A DNA stretch of 64,000 nucleotides from Botryotinia globosa (lineage: Eukaryota; Ascomycota; Leotiomycetes; Helotiales; Sclerotiniaceae): assembly GCA_014898425.1 (NCBI GenBank), contig RCSZ01000003.1, positions 2,480,001 through 2,544,000 on the forward strand. Reading direction: 5' to 3'. Below, in pieces: positions 12,285 to 25,600 of this stretch. A program made the position numbers and the translations under genes. A model generated the notes under the pieces. That model was not told the DNA's origin. It saw nothing but the letters and a program-made list of their open reading frames with translations, and did no database searches. How positions within the stretch are numbered: position 1 is the stretch's first letter; the number at the start of each line of letters is the position of its first letter.

Positions 12285-12799
12285 TGAATGGAATTGTAAA
12301 TTGTGATGGATGGTAATCTTCTTTGGCGATATTTGATTGGTTGTTACGATTAATCCTCTATTTATTTATTTTGCTTTTCCTTTTCCTTTTCGTTCGTATA
12401 GAGGAGAGGAGGATTGATTGTTGTTATTGTTTTGCCTTTTCTTCTCTTCTCTTTGCTAGCTTAACGACAGTATGTAAGTTGGATTGTATGTGCTAAGAGA
12501 ATATGGTAGTGTTGTGTGTGGGTAAGAGAGGAAAAGTACCCAGTAAGTCAGTCGATTAAAGAAAAAGGAATAACAAGGGAATCAATCCCGAGAGCAGGAA
12601 TTCAAGGCACAAGGGAGAGGAAATCCAGAGAGGATGGAAGAGAGAGAGAGAGAGAATTGTACTTTGTGAAGAGGAGATCAGATGGATGTGCCCAGGGGTA
12701 AAAAGATATACCTATAACCCAGAGACCTCGACCCAATCTGATTAATCTGATCAATCTGATCAATTCTCAGCTTTCTCAGAATTCTCAGAATATCATCAC

Positions 12800-12824
12800 A
12801 TCATCATCATCATCATCATCATCA
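12800..12824. repeat. Trinucleotide microsatellite (ATC)n
   Basis: About eight copies of ATC. Confidence 0.9.
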
Positions 12825-12863
12825 AGCACCTTGTACCCAGAGCATAAAGCTTTATTAGAGCAT

Positions 12864-12940
12864 GAAGCGTCGAGATTATGCTCCGTCTCCTGAGAGCAGA
12901 AGCGTCGAGATTATGCTCCGTCTCCTGAGAGCTGAAGCGT
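12864..12940. repeat. Minisatellite, 35-bp unit, two full copies plus a stub
   Basis: Unit 12864-12898 is repeated at 12899-12933 with a single terminal change, followed by the first 7 nt of a third copy. Each unit contains GAAGCGTCGAGATTATGCTC. Confidence 0.92.
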
Positions 12941-13066
12941 GTTGATGGTGATTTCCCTTTCCACCGTTTCGCAGGTGTAATAACGCTGGGTTGATGATGT
13001 GATGATATTAATCATGTCAAGGCACCCAGGTAGTCCTCGGTAAATGAAGATGTGATTATGATGGAT

Positions 13067-13112
13067 GTGAGTGCTGGGTGCGTGCTGGGTGCGTGCTGGG
13101 TGAGTGCTGGGT
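13067..13112. repeat. 11-bp tandem repeat (GTGCTGGGTGC)
   Basis: Four imperfect tandem copies of GTGCTGGGTGC/A. Confidence 0.85.
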
Positions 13113-15050
13113 CCTTGGGTGTAGAGACTGTCTGTGGATGCATACGGAATAGGGAAACTCTTGGTGTAGATATGTAGCTATACAGCCAGCCATATACCGA
13201 GGGAATAGACACTCGACATGAAAAAATCGATGATTAAATAAATATGAATGTTGAATAATTACTTACGATGATTTCCCAATCGATCTTCCTTTCTTTTTCT
13301 TTTCCTTCTTCTTTTCCTTCTTCCCTTTCCTGCCTTTTCCTTTCCATATATGTATGTATATCGGTATATATGTGTGTACTTGTACTGTACTGTACTGTAT
13401 GTACTGTATGTACTGTAATGCAATGATGCACTATCCTGGATGCACTATCTTGTAAGTCGGTAGAATCGCCAAGTGCTAACTAAATCTTTCTTTCTTTCTT
13501 ACCACAACTACACCCACAACCGCACACAAATCTTTCCTCAATGAGATGTCAACCCTTGAGATAAATAATAAAGACTCTTCACGTCTCTTCCCTTCTCTCG
13601 TTCCGTGTTCTTCTCTCACTTCTTCCAATTCCCCAATTCCAACTTTCTCTGGGTCAGCCCAAACCTTCTTTCTCAAGCTCTCCAAAGCAATTTCCTTCTT
13701 GTTCGTTTAGCGAGGGTGCATGGGATGGGACTCATGGGAGGGAGGGAGGTTCCAAGTGGTAAAAAAGGAGAAGGGCAAATGAAAAGCCCAGGGCTGTTGC
13801 TGAGCGGAGCGGGAAACGTGAACGCGGCAAGCCACGGCAAGCATTGGGACTGTGGAGTGCATTGATTTGTGATGGTGAAGAAGAAATGCACACTTGCACT
13901 ATCGATACACGCCCTTGACTTGGACATGTGAATAGAAAATGGTGGCTGCTGCTTTGCTGGTGATGGTATGCTATGTAATGATGGTATGGTTTGAACGTTG
14001 GGATATTCATACCACGCCGGAACCATAAGGGGGGCGATGAATGAAGGAGATAATGTGTCACATACCTAGAGAAATAGAGCAAGTTGTAAGAAGACGATCG
14101 GGTGATGCGAATCCAATTCAATAGCTGGCTGACTGGCTGGTATCAAAGATTGGTTCACGTTCGCTGCTGCGTCTAGGTGCTCGTCTTCGGCTTGTGGATG
14201 GATATCAGGTGGGAGAGGGGCAGGAGGTAATCGATCCGGAGATGTATCGAATTTGATACTTTGAACTTCCAAAATGCAACGTAGGTAGATAGGCAGGGAG
14301 GTCTCGCTCTAGAAGAACATACAAGACTTTCTTTTACTTGTGTCCTTTACTCTACATTACAATAATACCAGAGGATCACATAAACTTTGTATCAAATTCA
14401 CCACCCCAAACACTTTGCATGAATCGTCCTGGGGATACAATATTACAATGTCATCTATCTACCGAGGTACTCCATTCGCATGCGCACTGGAGAAACGAAA
14501 AGGGGGAGAGGAGAGAAGAAGCAGGTTCTTCCTTGATATATCAGACGAACAAAAGGAATCCCCAAGACAAGACATCTTTCCTTCTAGAATTAGCATGACC
14601 ATGCATTAACACCTTTTTAATCAATCAACCAACCAACCATCTGCGCGTCGCTTTCGCCTTTTCTCTGGCATAACACCACAAACCTTAACCCCCAGTTAGC
14701 CCATCCCATCCCAGTTCCAACGGTGAGCGAGCGAGCGAGCGAACAAAAAGAAAACATCCGACAGCCTTCTAGCTCGACGCACGCCAGCCGCGAATGAGGG
14801 GGACCCTAGATGCGATGCCCTTCTTGGTCTGGATGCATGATGTGGTTCCCTATGCATCCCTAGGGCCCTCACAAATGGCATAAACCTCATCATCACTCGG
14901 GAAAACTTTGTTTGTCTCTGCACTGACGTGGCATGCTCACATCCTGGAGAGGTACTGAGCTACTTACCAGGAAGGCTTCTAGGGAGGTAGTAAAGTATGG
15001 TGCAGTAGGTTTCTTTGGATGGACCGTGGACCGTCTGTTCGTCTGTTCGT

Positions 15051-15152
15051 CTGTTCATCTATGAGTAAGTTAATCAGTGTTGACTGTCTGTTCATCTATG
15101 AGTAAGTTAATCAGTGTTGACTGTCTGTTCATCTATGAGTAAGTTAATCAGT
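15051..15152. repeat. Minisatellite, 37-bp unit, 2.8 copies
   Basis: Copies at 15051-15087 and 15088-15124 are identical; the third (15125-15152) matches for 28 nt and then diverges. The unit contains ATCTATGAGTAAGTTAATCA. A CTGTTCGT microrepeat lies directly before it. Confidence 0.93.
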
Positions 15153-15462
15153 AGTCAACTCCGTGTACGAAGATTCGGATCGTTATTGGTGACTGGTCCC
15201 TTTGATATTCTCGTCTATCTGTCTGTCTGTTCCTCCCTCTCTAGAATCCCCCAGTGAGTAAACAAATCCCTCTCCAATGTCCATCCATGTACGAGTACCG
15301 GGACAGGGAATTCAAGATTCTACCCGTAGTTGACATGGAATTTGTACACCGGACCGTACAGAATGATACATATCAAAGGAAGAACCTTGAAGTCTCTCAC
15401 TAACCAACTTGGTATTGACTCCATCCATCAAAAACGCGTTGTGAAGTCATCATTCATCATTC

Positions 15463-15492
15463 GTCATCATCATCATCATCATCATCATCATC
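15463..15492. repeat. Trinucleotide microsatellite (CAT)n
   Basis: About nine copies of CAT/ATC. Confidence 0.9.
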
Positions 15493-17574
15493 TACATCGG
15501 GGAATTTTCCTCAATTAAATTGAATTAATCTATCTTCGATTCACTATACAGTATATACTCCGTCCACAGGTACTCCCAATTCCAATATCAACAAAGAAAC
15601 CCAGCCACACACACACCAAACACCACACCACATACACCACATATCATCCTCATCTCAAATTCTCAACACATCCATCATCCATCATTCATTCTCCACTACG
15701 CATCTATCTATCCGTTCATCTACGAAACAAAGTACTCTCTCATATCCCTCCCTACCCACCTACCCACCTACCCACCTATATCCATACCATACCTATCCGT
15801 ACCCTCCAATTCAAAATCCAATTCAAAATCCAATTCCAATTCCAGCATCCCATCCATCTCCTGTTCTCCTGTTCTCCTATTCTCCTGTTCTCCTTGATCT
15901 TGATTCATGATTCATAACTCTGATTAGTCTTATTAAAATATAATATAATACTATAAAATCCATCTATCCATCTATCCATCTATCCCCCCATCCCCCCATC
16001 CCTCCATCCCAACTCTCCCTTTAACCCCCTCTCTCTCCTTTCCCCCAAAATCCAAATAAGATAAATCCCCATCCCATCATAAATTCACAATATGCCAACC
16101 AAGCTATAACATGCATAAACACCGGAGATGAAACATCAATCTTTCGCAAGGAAATGCAACGAAATCTCAGTATCTCAGTATCTCAGTATCTCAGTATAAT
16201 ACATCTTTAATAAATAATTTGTATATGATGAGTATATATTATAAGATTTGGGAATGGATGGGATAGTCAGTATTAGCATTGGAGTTTACTTGAGTGTTTG
16301 AATTGGTTGTTTGGATAATGTTATTCAAAGAATATTGATCTAGATATCTAGAGTATAGATAAGTAGATAGATAGATGGGTATTTAAAATAGAATAGGATG
16401 GCTATTAGATTATTTAGTAAATCATATCGAATCGAATCAAATCAAGTTATATATATCACAATATATTATATCGTAATGCTATTAAGTACATACTCATTAC
16501 TTATCACCTGATAGATAAACAAATAGATCTATAGATAGATAAATCACTCCCGTCTCATCATCATCTAGATATTCATTTCTATATTTATCTTTTATAATAG
16601 AAACATCATTGATTCGATTCCAAAGCTATACAATAGATATAGAAATAGAAATACTGAATCGGGTGATTCGGGTCTAAGACTTTATCTATCTAATTAGATA
16701 TCAAACATATTCATACAAGATCTTATAAAGAGTACTACTAACCACTAACCACAAACCACAAATACAATACCTCTAAAAATATCTCCCTAGATACTCTATA
16801 TATATCAACCCTCAGAAATCACGCTCTGAAACAAACTAGATATCTAATCAAACAAAACACCACTCTCTCCACAGAAGACCCGAAGAATTCTTAAATTTCA
16901 CTAGGTACTTCTTTTCTGATCTCTTTTGATGGTGTGTTGTTTCATTGTAGAGATAGGTAGGGGGATATTTGGATATTATATTATATCGTATTATATCAAA
17001 ACATATCAAAACATATCATATCAATATAAAAAAGATATAAAAAGATACAAAAAAGAACAAATATAGAACAAGGAGACCAACATCAACATCAACATCAACA
17101 TTACCAGCCAGATAGATAGATATCATTACGATAACACCCAGAAACACATACCGCTAACATACCTCTATAGATAATAGAATGCATCCCCAAATCCCCAAAT
17201 CGAGTCACAAAAACCTCACATCTACACCTATCTATCTGCATAGAGACACATATAAATCTATGTATACATATAAATCCAAACATACCACTACCAATAATCC
17301 ATCCCTCAACCTCCATACTCGGGAAGAACAAAACAAACCCCCCTTCTCCCCCCAAAATCCACACCAACACCAACAAGGAAAGATTCAGGTACCACGCACC
17401 CACCCCTTCCCTAACGACCTACCTACCTTGTCAACGTCGTATTACTATTACATGCATGTATGCATTCTGTATGTATGTACTATGCAATGTGCATCTGATC
17501 TGGGTACCTGCACCATTCCACCCCCCCTCCCATTTCCACTCCATCTCCTCGAGAACGACAAATCACGCGTTGGG

Positions 17575-17575
<1 letters not shown>

Positions 17576-17636
<61 letters not shown>
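17576..17636. repeat. Hexanucleotide microsatellite (ATACAT)n
   Basis: About ten uninterrupted copies of ATACAT, which produce false open frames (YTYT/MYMY) on both strands. Confidence 0.92.
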
Positions 17637-17637
<1 letters not shown>

Positions 17638-18351
17638 GACACATACATACACATCCATACAAAGAAAAAAGATCCACAAAGAATTCGAGTAAGTATGCAT
17701 AAATAGGGATTGCATATGAAAAAGGTGCAAGGAGGATATATATTGCTTCAGCATAGGTATATCGCGATACGATGAACAAATCAAACCAAATCAAATCAAA
17801 TCAAATCTGTTCATCATCATTCATTCCCCCAGGCTATACACTGTCAACTTCTAAAATCTTCGGGCGGACAGGCTGATGACTGCGGAATCAATGGTCAAGG
17901 TTATGGCTTTGTGGTTTAATTTATATTACTGTAGAGTCTTATGCTGGAATGGAATGGAATGGAATGGAATGGCGTGATTGATTGATTGATTGATTACCTC
18001 CTACCTGACTGACTGACATTTGATTCTCCATAAACTAGGTATCTAGATAATAAAACGGTACAGTAATACCGATCTAACCAACCCGAGATATATTTGGCTC
18101 TGGGATATGAATCAAATTATTGCAGACGTCGAAACTTTTGCTTTGTTTGCTTCATTGTCTCATCTACCCGTACGATTGAGATATATTCAGGTTCAGGTTC
18201 GCATCACAGCATCCGAAAAGCAGCTATCAAATGTCAAAGTTTGTGTGCAAGGTTCATCGCTGTTTTCATCAAGCACGGGAGTTGCAAGGCAAAAGCTGGA
18301 CTCGGCGAGATTGCAGATTACTGTGTTGCTTAAAACAATCTCCATCCGGGA

Positions 18352-19912
18352 TTACATTTTAATGGAGATGTCATATACATCTAAACCTACTGCGAGTCCC
18401 GTCAAAGCAGAGGCATAAAGTAGTAATATCCCCATAGCTTGGAGATTGCTGACAAATAAAGTTGGGATGGTCAGGTTGACGAGTCCTGTAAGTAAATTTG
18501 CAGCCAAGAAGATGGCCAGACCATTTCTATTAAATGCTTCAAGGACTCGACTGGTTGAGAGTTCATAACTCTCCTTTTCCGTCTTCGCATCCGTGCTTTT
18601 ATGAGCCGCTGGGGAGAATATCGTTTCCGCCAAACAAAATGCAGTCAATTGTGAGCAGTTGAAAGCTGAAACCCATAGGAAATACGGAAGGTTCGCAAGG
18701 CGGCGTGATACACTTAATGCCAATCCATATTTGTAGTTTGTGGTGAGCAAGTAGAGGGCGATCCACACTCCTGACCATGTACCCATTTGCATCAAGAGGC
18801 GTTTTCTCTGAGCAACTGGACCCCCAGTCGGTATGGAATTGCGTGGTAATACGAACATCCCAGCTGCTTGACCAGCCAGAAATATTGCGAGATAGCCAAA
18901 GAAACTGAAGATTCCTTCACGGTTCTTCGAAAATAGATCTGTTCTTGGAGCTGTGAGTATGAAAGCTTTGAGGCTGGTATATTCGAGTGTAACTTGATAC
19001 AAGGAGCCGAGGATTACGGCCAACAGGGCGTATGACGGGATGAGCTGAAACGCGGACTGAAATATCGCTACGAATGGAGGAATGAATGCAAGGGTAAAGA
19101 AGAAATTCCAGTGAACTCCGTATTCAGTGACATGCTCCGCATAGTCCAATCCTTTGACACTGTACAAACGTATGGTTCCAAGAACAATCAATGGCAGTGA
19201 ATGGCGTATCGAGTTGTATAAGCGTGTGCTGAGCTTCGTTGTTCGGCCAGCATTCTGTTCTTTGAGTATTGGACGGGCGCCTACAAGACCTCCCGAGAAT
19301 ACAAAAGATCCTACTCCCATATCCATTAACGATGTTCCCCAGTTTTCTACCTTGGCAAACCTCCGTGGGAAAATCCTGAAATCGACTGCAAGTATAGCTA
19401 TACAAGTGATGACCATCATTGCCCCTCTGTAGATGGTGAGGAAAGGCTTCTTCGGAAGAGGATTCAATTGGTCTGAAGGTTTTACTTTTGATTGTGGGAT
19501 TCTTGATTTTTTGGGTGTAGTCTTTTGTGTGATCTTCTGCGGTGGGATTGCATATAGTAATGGAACTGGCGCAAGCAGTAAGAGATTCAAGATGAGGGGC
19601 ATATCTGCGTAGACAGAAATCGCGAGAAGAATAGCTCCAACGTTGAGAAGGAAGTCGACAGCGAAAGCAATTGGAGTGTATGGTGCGAAAAAGTACTGGC
19701 GGCTCTGTAAAGCCGACCAAAGGATAACTGCGACCTGTTTCAGTAAGTTAGCTCGCTGTGCAATAAGAACTGTTTCCATTGCTCAGACATACTGGAGCGA
19801 CAGCAGTAACCATATTGATTTCTCCAATTCCTCCACCTGTCAAATTTGACACAAAATCCTCCTTCAAGCTTTTGTAACTAGCAGCCATAGCTGCTTCAGC
19901 TGCCCGTGACAT
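18352..19912 (-). CDS. GWT1: GPI inositol-acyltransferase GWT1
   Basis: Two exons (19912-19793 and 19734-18352; intron 58 nt with GTATGT donor and CAG acceptor) give 500 aa. GWT1 acylates the inositol of GlcN-PI during GPI-anchor synthesis in the ER membrane. The sequence is polytopic with about 12-13 hydrophobic segments. Its start, [17 protein letters not shown] followed by INMVTAVAP, is the hallmark N-terminus of the GWT1/PIG-W family, and [24 protein letters not shown] is the conserved luminal/catalytic block (about 240-265). The C-terminus [18 protein letters not shown] is also conserved. Length is typical. The start ATG 19912 is fixed by the conserved N-terminus. It is divergent from the BTB gene at 20925, with 1 kb between. 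GPI-anchored wall proteins depend on it. Confidence 0.96.
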
Positions 19913-20924
19913 ACTGGTAACGCTGGGCTCGTAATGTCAATTGAATGAGGTCAAAACTGTGTTGTAATTTTTGATGAGGCCAGACAACCTTGGAATCCAA
20001 CGCAATGTGGCTACGACAGCCCCGCCGCTCGGTTCACCAAACGCAATCACCTCACCCTCCCGACTTCACAATTTGTAATTAAGACACATTTTTTCCTCGT
20101 ATCTTCCAGCGAAAATTTCCAATGATGTGAGTGCATCCAGTCTCGATGAAAACCATGATTTTGTTTCTGATGAACTTAGCATCCAGGGGAAACTGAGAGA
20201 AAGTTCTGACCGGTTTAGATCCCTCATGCACCCCCACCTCAAACACTTCCAAGGTTGCTTTATGATTCTTTCTTTTCCAATGAGATGTCTCGCGGATACT
20301 TGAAACAACTCCTTTCTTTCAAGAATTGTCAATCATTCTGGTGACTTATCTTCTTTAAAACCACTCATGAATGTACATTTCAAACCACATTCGGCCTATC
20401 AGGTCATGTGTGATTGAGACACACTCGCGGTTCGGTTCAACGGAGTTTCTATCGAAAGCCTGTGGCTACCCAGTGTTGAGAAGGTCTCGGGTCCCCATGG
20501 GAACTTACATACTTTGGCGATACAGATGTCCCCATAGTTACGAGCGGCTTTGATGTTATGAAGTTGAGTAGGGAGACTCACGGGATGTTATGATTCAGAC
20601 ATTCTGTAACTCGTTTCCTTTCAAAGTGAGTGGATGACGTCTCATATGAGCAAAGGCAGGTATGAGAAAAGCACTCCATATCTTTTGATTTCCATTAGAT
20701 CATATAGTACACAAGTTATTCAGCCAGCTTTCTGTTGGGATTCTTTTTGCACCCCATCCATCAATAGAAGTAATATCTTTTGACATCACAAAAGCGATCA
20801 ACCATAAGCACTTGCATTTAAACTTGCTATTTCTCTACTCAATATATTTAGTCGTTTCTAACCAAGTTTCTGCTTTCTTCTCGGGTGTTTCTTCAAGTAT
20901 TATCCGAAATTAGCCCAGTCTACC
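19913..20924. other. Divergent promoter region between gwt1 and the BTB gene
   Basis: About 1 kb without a supported gene. Small open frames on either strand show no family resemblance. Probable shared regulatory region of the two divergent genes. Confidence 0.5.
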
Positions 20925-22639
20925 ATGCCGGAGATCTTTCGCCCGCGGAATAAGAAGCTGCAGCGCCCCGAATTGCATCGGCAATCTGCGCGAAATCGTG
21001 AGCGTGAGCGTAGCGTTCCATCCCAGGGCGTTGGGTTCATATCCCCGCTCGCACAACTCCTCAGCCCCAGCCTAGTGGCAGCACAAGCTTATGCCTCACA
21101 ATGCCAAAAACCAATCGGCTGGACATTTGACGCGTGGTCGCGGCAAAATAGCTTAATTCGAGCACAGCAAACCCCCAGAAGGCACTCTACAACGGTGACC
21201 CTGGCGAAACACACAACTTTCTTGGACAAGGCATCTTCAAGTATACCCTCCTCCAATTCGCCATCGTCGCAGATGGTTCCAGGGGTTCTACTCGCCAACG
21301 AGAAGATGGAACAATCTAAAGGTTGTCTCAATCTTCGATCAAAAGAATCAGCTGATTTCAGCATCTTCGATACTAGGCGGCATTCTGAGACTCCAGCTTC
21401 TTCCACTTCAACACACCGTGTCCCATTCGAGTATACCCATAACCGCTTGCAGACTTGGGGTCACGTTTATTTTGGAAATGTTACCACAGCTGATGCTTTC
21501 GTCAATGCAGTCATTCTGAGGCGACCAAGCTTGGAAATGATAAAAGAACAGGATATGCACGAGTCCTGTAGAATATCAGATCAGGTGATAATACGTGCTA
21601 GAGTATCACCCAGAGAATTTGAGCGAAAGCCCTTTTGGATTCAAAGAGAAGTTGACATTCGAGAATTACGAGACGGCATACCGATTCCTCAGTCCTACCA
21701 GGATCATCCACGGGATTCGACAATCGTAAGAAGGTCCAGCAGGCTTCGACGGTTATCATTGCAGCAAATTTCCATCCCAAATCGACGCGGGACTGCGGAC
21801 CATATCAGACGCCAGATCAATTCCAATCACGTGGCAGTACCGATCCGTAAGTGTCTTGTGTATAATGACCAGTTATATCATGACCAATAATTTATTCCAG
21901 ATATTGAATATGCTTTACATTATCTCCCAGTTTTGGCCGCTCTGATGCTATCAGGGCATATTCGTAAAGGTGATTCCATTGATCTTCCTTTACCCAGCCC
22001 GGAAGCATGGGTTGATACAATCGCCTATGTTTATACCGGGCAAGGGGAAATCACACTGGCTATGAAGGAAAACATTTTATTTCTAGCTGGTAGGGTAGAA
22101 AGTGAAGACTGATACTCTCACGCGGGTCTCTCAAACCAGGGGAGAACGGGACTACGATCCGATCGGACACAGGCTAGGATGGAATATCTCAAACGGATCC
22201 TTAGGTGGCACATGTCGGGATTTCATGCATGGCTGCGTGAGTTTGGTTCAGGCCACGTGGTGCATTGGTGCGGTACTTTTAAGGATATCACGCCGTGCAT
22301 TTGATGGAGGAAGTCTAGTGACGACACTTCCGTTCAGGATCTACAGCTTCTCATCAAAATGCGACGGTAAGCACTTTATTGCGATCTGCGACACTTTGTA
22401 CTTAAAACAGGATAAACTCATTTCCTTCAATACTACTCACACCTGATCTATTGAAGCTTCATGGGGAATTCATTGGTTTTGATCGTCGACGGAGGGGATT
22501 TCAATTACTCCGTAACATGATTAAACAATTGGGACCGAGATTTCATGCGCGACCATTTTCTCATGTCGCATGGATGAATTACATGACGCTATTGACGGCC
22601 AAGATACATAAGTATGAGCAAGGATTATTAAAATCTTAG
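20925..22639 (+). CDS. BTB/POZ-domain-like fungal protein
   Basis: Five exons inferred (20925-21846, 21901-22094, 22140-22259, 22314-22366, 22411-22639) give 505 aa. The N-terminal 240 residues are basic and Ser-rich with no domain I recognise. About residues 300-375 (LPVLAALMLSGHIRKGDSI, AWVDTIAYVYTGQGEI, KENILFLAG) look like the C-terminal half of a fungal BTB/POZ fold, a protein-interaction domain often used in ubiquitin ligase adaptors or transcription regulators. The final exons encode a helical basic tail (RRRRGFQLLRNMIKQLG). The third intron (22260-22313, donor GTGCAT) is weak. If it is retained, an in-frame TGA at about 22301 truncates the protein, so this is either a real intron or an incipient pseudogene. 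Target unknown. Confidence 0.72.
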
Positions 22640-25600
22640 TTTTTGACCATTGACCGAGAAAGGCGCGATAAGGAAGGAATTCAGGATTTTTGACTTGAAA
22701 TGTCGAGTCATGAAGCCGTGAATCGGCAATTTCACATCTTGTTCGGCTAGATAATTGAGCTTGATTGACCGAACAACCGATGGCTCTCTTAGCAGGTCTT
22801 GTCTTTCCAATGACCTAATTCAATCTTCATAGGCCTCGTATGTTCTGCTGATTTCCTTGAACAATTCGTATGAAAAGGGTCCAATCAATGCGCGTACCAT
22901 GATATTCAAATCGAACTAGTGAATGGTTTGATTTGGAAAGCCTTGCCCTCGGCATTGATCTAGTTGCCGTCGGCCCAATTACTTAATCCCCATTTAGGTC
23001 ATCACCTATAATACCCTGCCGTGTCTAAAGGCCGTGAAGATTTAATATGCCCCAAAAGCTTTGAAATCATGGTGTTACCATCCTTACTAGCATATCGCTA
23101 TGCTTCATTTTAACCGCAAACATCGAGAGCTAGGTAAATGACTGCCTCTCAGAATGTACCTACACAAGCGCCTCGATATCAGAAAAAAAAAACGGTCCCA
23201 AAAACATTTTCTCCGCAACTTCCTTCCCTATTCAAGTAGTCTCCAACAAATTCCTTGTATTTACATCTACTAGACAAATATCTCAGACGAGATAGACCAT
23301 GGTAGCATCCTTCTTTCCATCACCAACAGTTGTGACATATGCAGACCACGCCAGAAATGATACATCGTCTCCACAAACCCTTATTACTTCTGAGTTTAAC
23401 AAATGGCTTCAGCATTCTTTAATTTGCTTGATGACAGATTTTCAGGTGCTTCCCCAGATCATACGTATTCTTATAGGAAGCACATGTAACACCTGGACGC
23501 CATACATGCAGGTCCATCCGATTCAAGCTCGTTACCTAAGATTTAACAGTCCTCAATTTTTTTCTTCTTGACTGTACATCGATCTTCGCGTGCTAATCCT
23601 CACCCAACATACCGTCGCTGTTGAGATAATTTATGAAAACCTCATGCTTCAAGAACCCACATTTGCCCAAAAAAATAAGCCAAATCCAGAATGTCCCCCA
23701 TTTCCCCACCTTCTCCAATCATCTCAATCTTCTCGGATCATATGTCGTGGTTTCGTCGTATTGATCCAAGGCTTTTCATTTACGGACAGATAAAGCCAAA
23801 CATGTGAATATGACATCTTGCATTCTCTTCATCTATTTCACCTAATTTTTAACCCCTATCAACATCAAAGACACAAAAATAATGAAATTTATCCAGAGCT
23901 TCTGAAATTTTCACGCTGCGTCTCGACTTCCATATTTAGATTTTCTTCACTCATTCTTATGAGGCTCGAACATTACCTATCTACACCAGCCGAGTTTTGA
24001 TATAGCCTGAACCTCGCTTCCTTGCACTCTCCCCCCCAACTCCACTTACCTACTTCCCGATAACATCACACTTTGGACACAACGTCTATGAAATTTCGCT
24101 GCATCCATAACCTCAATATACTCACATGGGAATTACTCAAATTACAAGTCGGCCCCACAATCAGAACGGGCAATCACCTCCATCATTCATTCATTCATTA
24201 TCTCATCCAACCGTTTCTTCGGTCCCGGGCCGGATAAATCCCTCTTGGCGAGCAACATCCGATCTTATGGGAAACATCATCCACTGACGAAAAGGGTATC
24301 TAGATGCCGAGTGACATTCGGATGTAATGTATGTAATTGCATGAGAGATTTGCCGATTGCAACGCAAGATCCCATTTCTCCCATTTCTCCGTTTCCCGTG
24401 AACCCTCGCATGTTCTGGATGTTCATGAAGTCCCGAGCGAATACCGGTTGGCTGGCACACTCCGTCTTACCATGCATATACCGATTGAAATGAGGAATGT
24501 AAGAACTATATATCCCACATGGTCCTAAGTAATTCGACTCCTGTTTCTCCGTTTCTCGATTGTGATTGCTAGATGCAACGCGAGGCAATCGGGAAGTGCT
24601 ATTACATACAAAGAAATCCTACAACATGCACACCGTATGTATGCTTGAAGATACCTACGTGATTCTTCAATCACTTATCCACCTCAGTCCAGAACATAAT
24701 TCGAGACCACATAAAGACCTGGGTAATCACTCAACACCCCAGCGCCATTTCTTCCACACAAATCACAACCCCCTAATCGCACCACCCTTCCCCTGTCATA
24801 CATTGCATATGCATGCATACTGCATAAACGTTACAACGGCTATGAGTGATGAATACCTGTCTGATCTGAACATCTTTCCACCTTTTATTGGAATCTTCTC
24901 AAAACATCTTTCCAGTTCCGCACATCGCATCCTCTTTTCCCAGTCCAACATTCTGCCTTTCCCTTTCAGTCCAGAATCCAGATCCATCAAAACTCAACGC
25001 AGCATTAAGCAAATGAAAAACCCACCTCTCCACCATCTGGGTAACTTCCGATTAGACACGCCAAGACCAAGGAATATGCCATTGTCATTCAAGCATATGC
25101 AGGTAGCAGTACACATATATGCATATGCGTTACACACCCATAACTCTTCAAACCTGCCTCCTTCATTATCTAACCGTTTCATCCCAACTTGCCCTGCGTA
25201 TTTTTCTCTGGCTTGCCGGATGTGGTAGACTCTGGCACCTGGCTTTGCTGATCGGTCAGGCCGAATGTTCTTCCAATAGTCATCTCTTACCAAAGAATGA
25301 ACGCACAAGGTACTTATGTACATATGAGACGGTGAAACATGGTGTTGGTGTTTGAGCGATTTTCTATAGGGTGCGGTATAGGGTGCGGAATGAGTATGAA
25401 ATAAAATTGGGCCAAGATGTATGGGCTGTTAATAGGTTGGGTTTCACACGCATCTTCAGTCGCCAGTTAATGTCAAGTTTGAAGAAACGAATGATAATTT
25501 GATATTGAAGATCCAAACTATATGCTTGCAGCTTCCGAGTCTCCTATACAGACCATCTCATCTTATCGCATCCATAATGCTATTGAGGTAATTATCTTTC

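Larger units (their letters stand above)
11195..18351. other. 7.1 kb gene-free tract rich in micro- and minisatellites
   Basis: It lies upstream of the kinase and downstream of gwt1. I find no convincing gene or spliced ORF: the open frames here follow simple repeats such as GTATAT or GATG runs. It holds at least nine tandem-repeat blocks (listed separately), long purine/pyrimidine runs (12110-12140; 13285-13345; 15840-15900) and, from 16.1 to 17.1 kb, A/T-rich DNA. Part is probably a long 5'UTR/promoter of the kinase. Non-coding transcripts cannot be excluded. Confidence 0.5.

Noticed and set aside
17179..17706. 175-codon plus-strand ORF
   Set aside because: Open only because of the ATACAT repeat; the reverse strand is equally open.
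24566..25228. 220-codon plus-strand ORF
   Set aside because: No recognisable domain, His/Pro-rich low-information composition and overlapping frames on the other strand; not supported as a gene.
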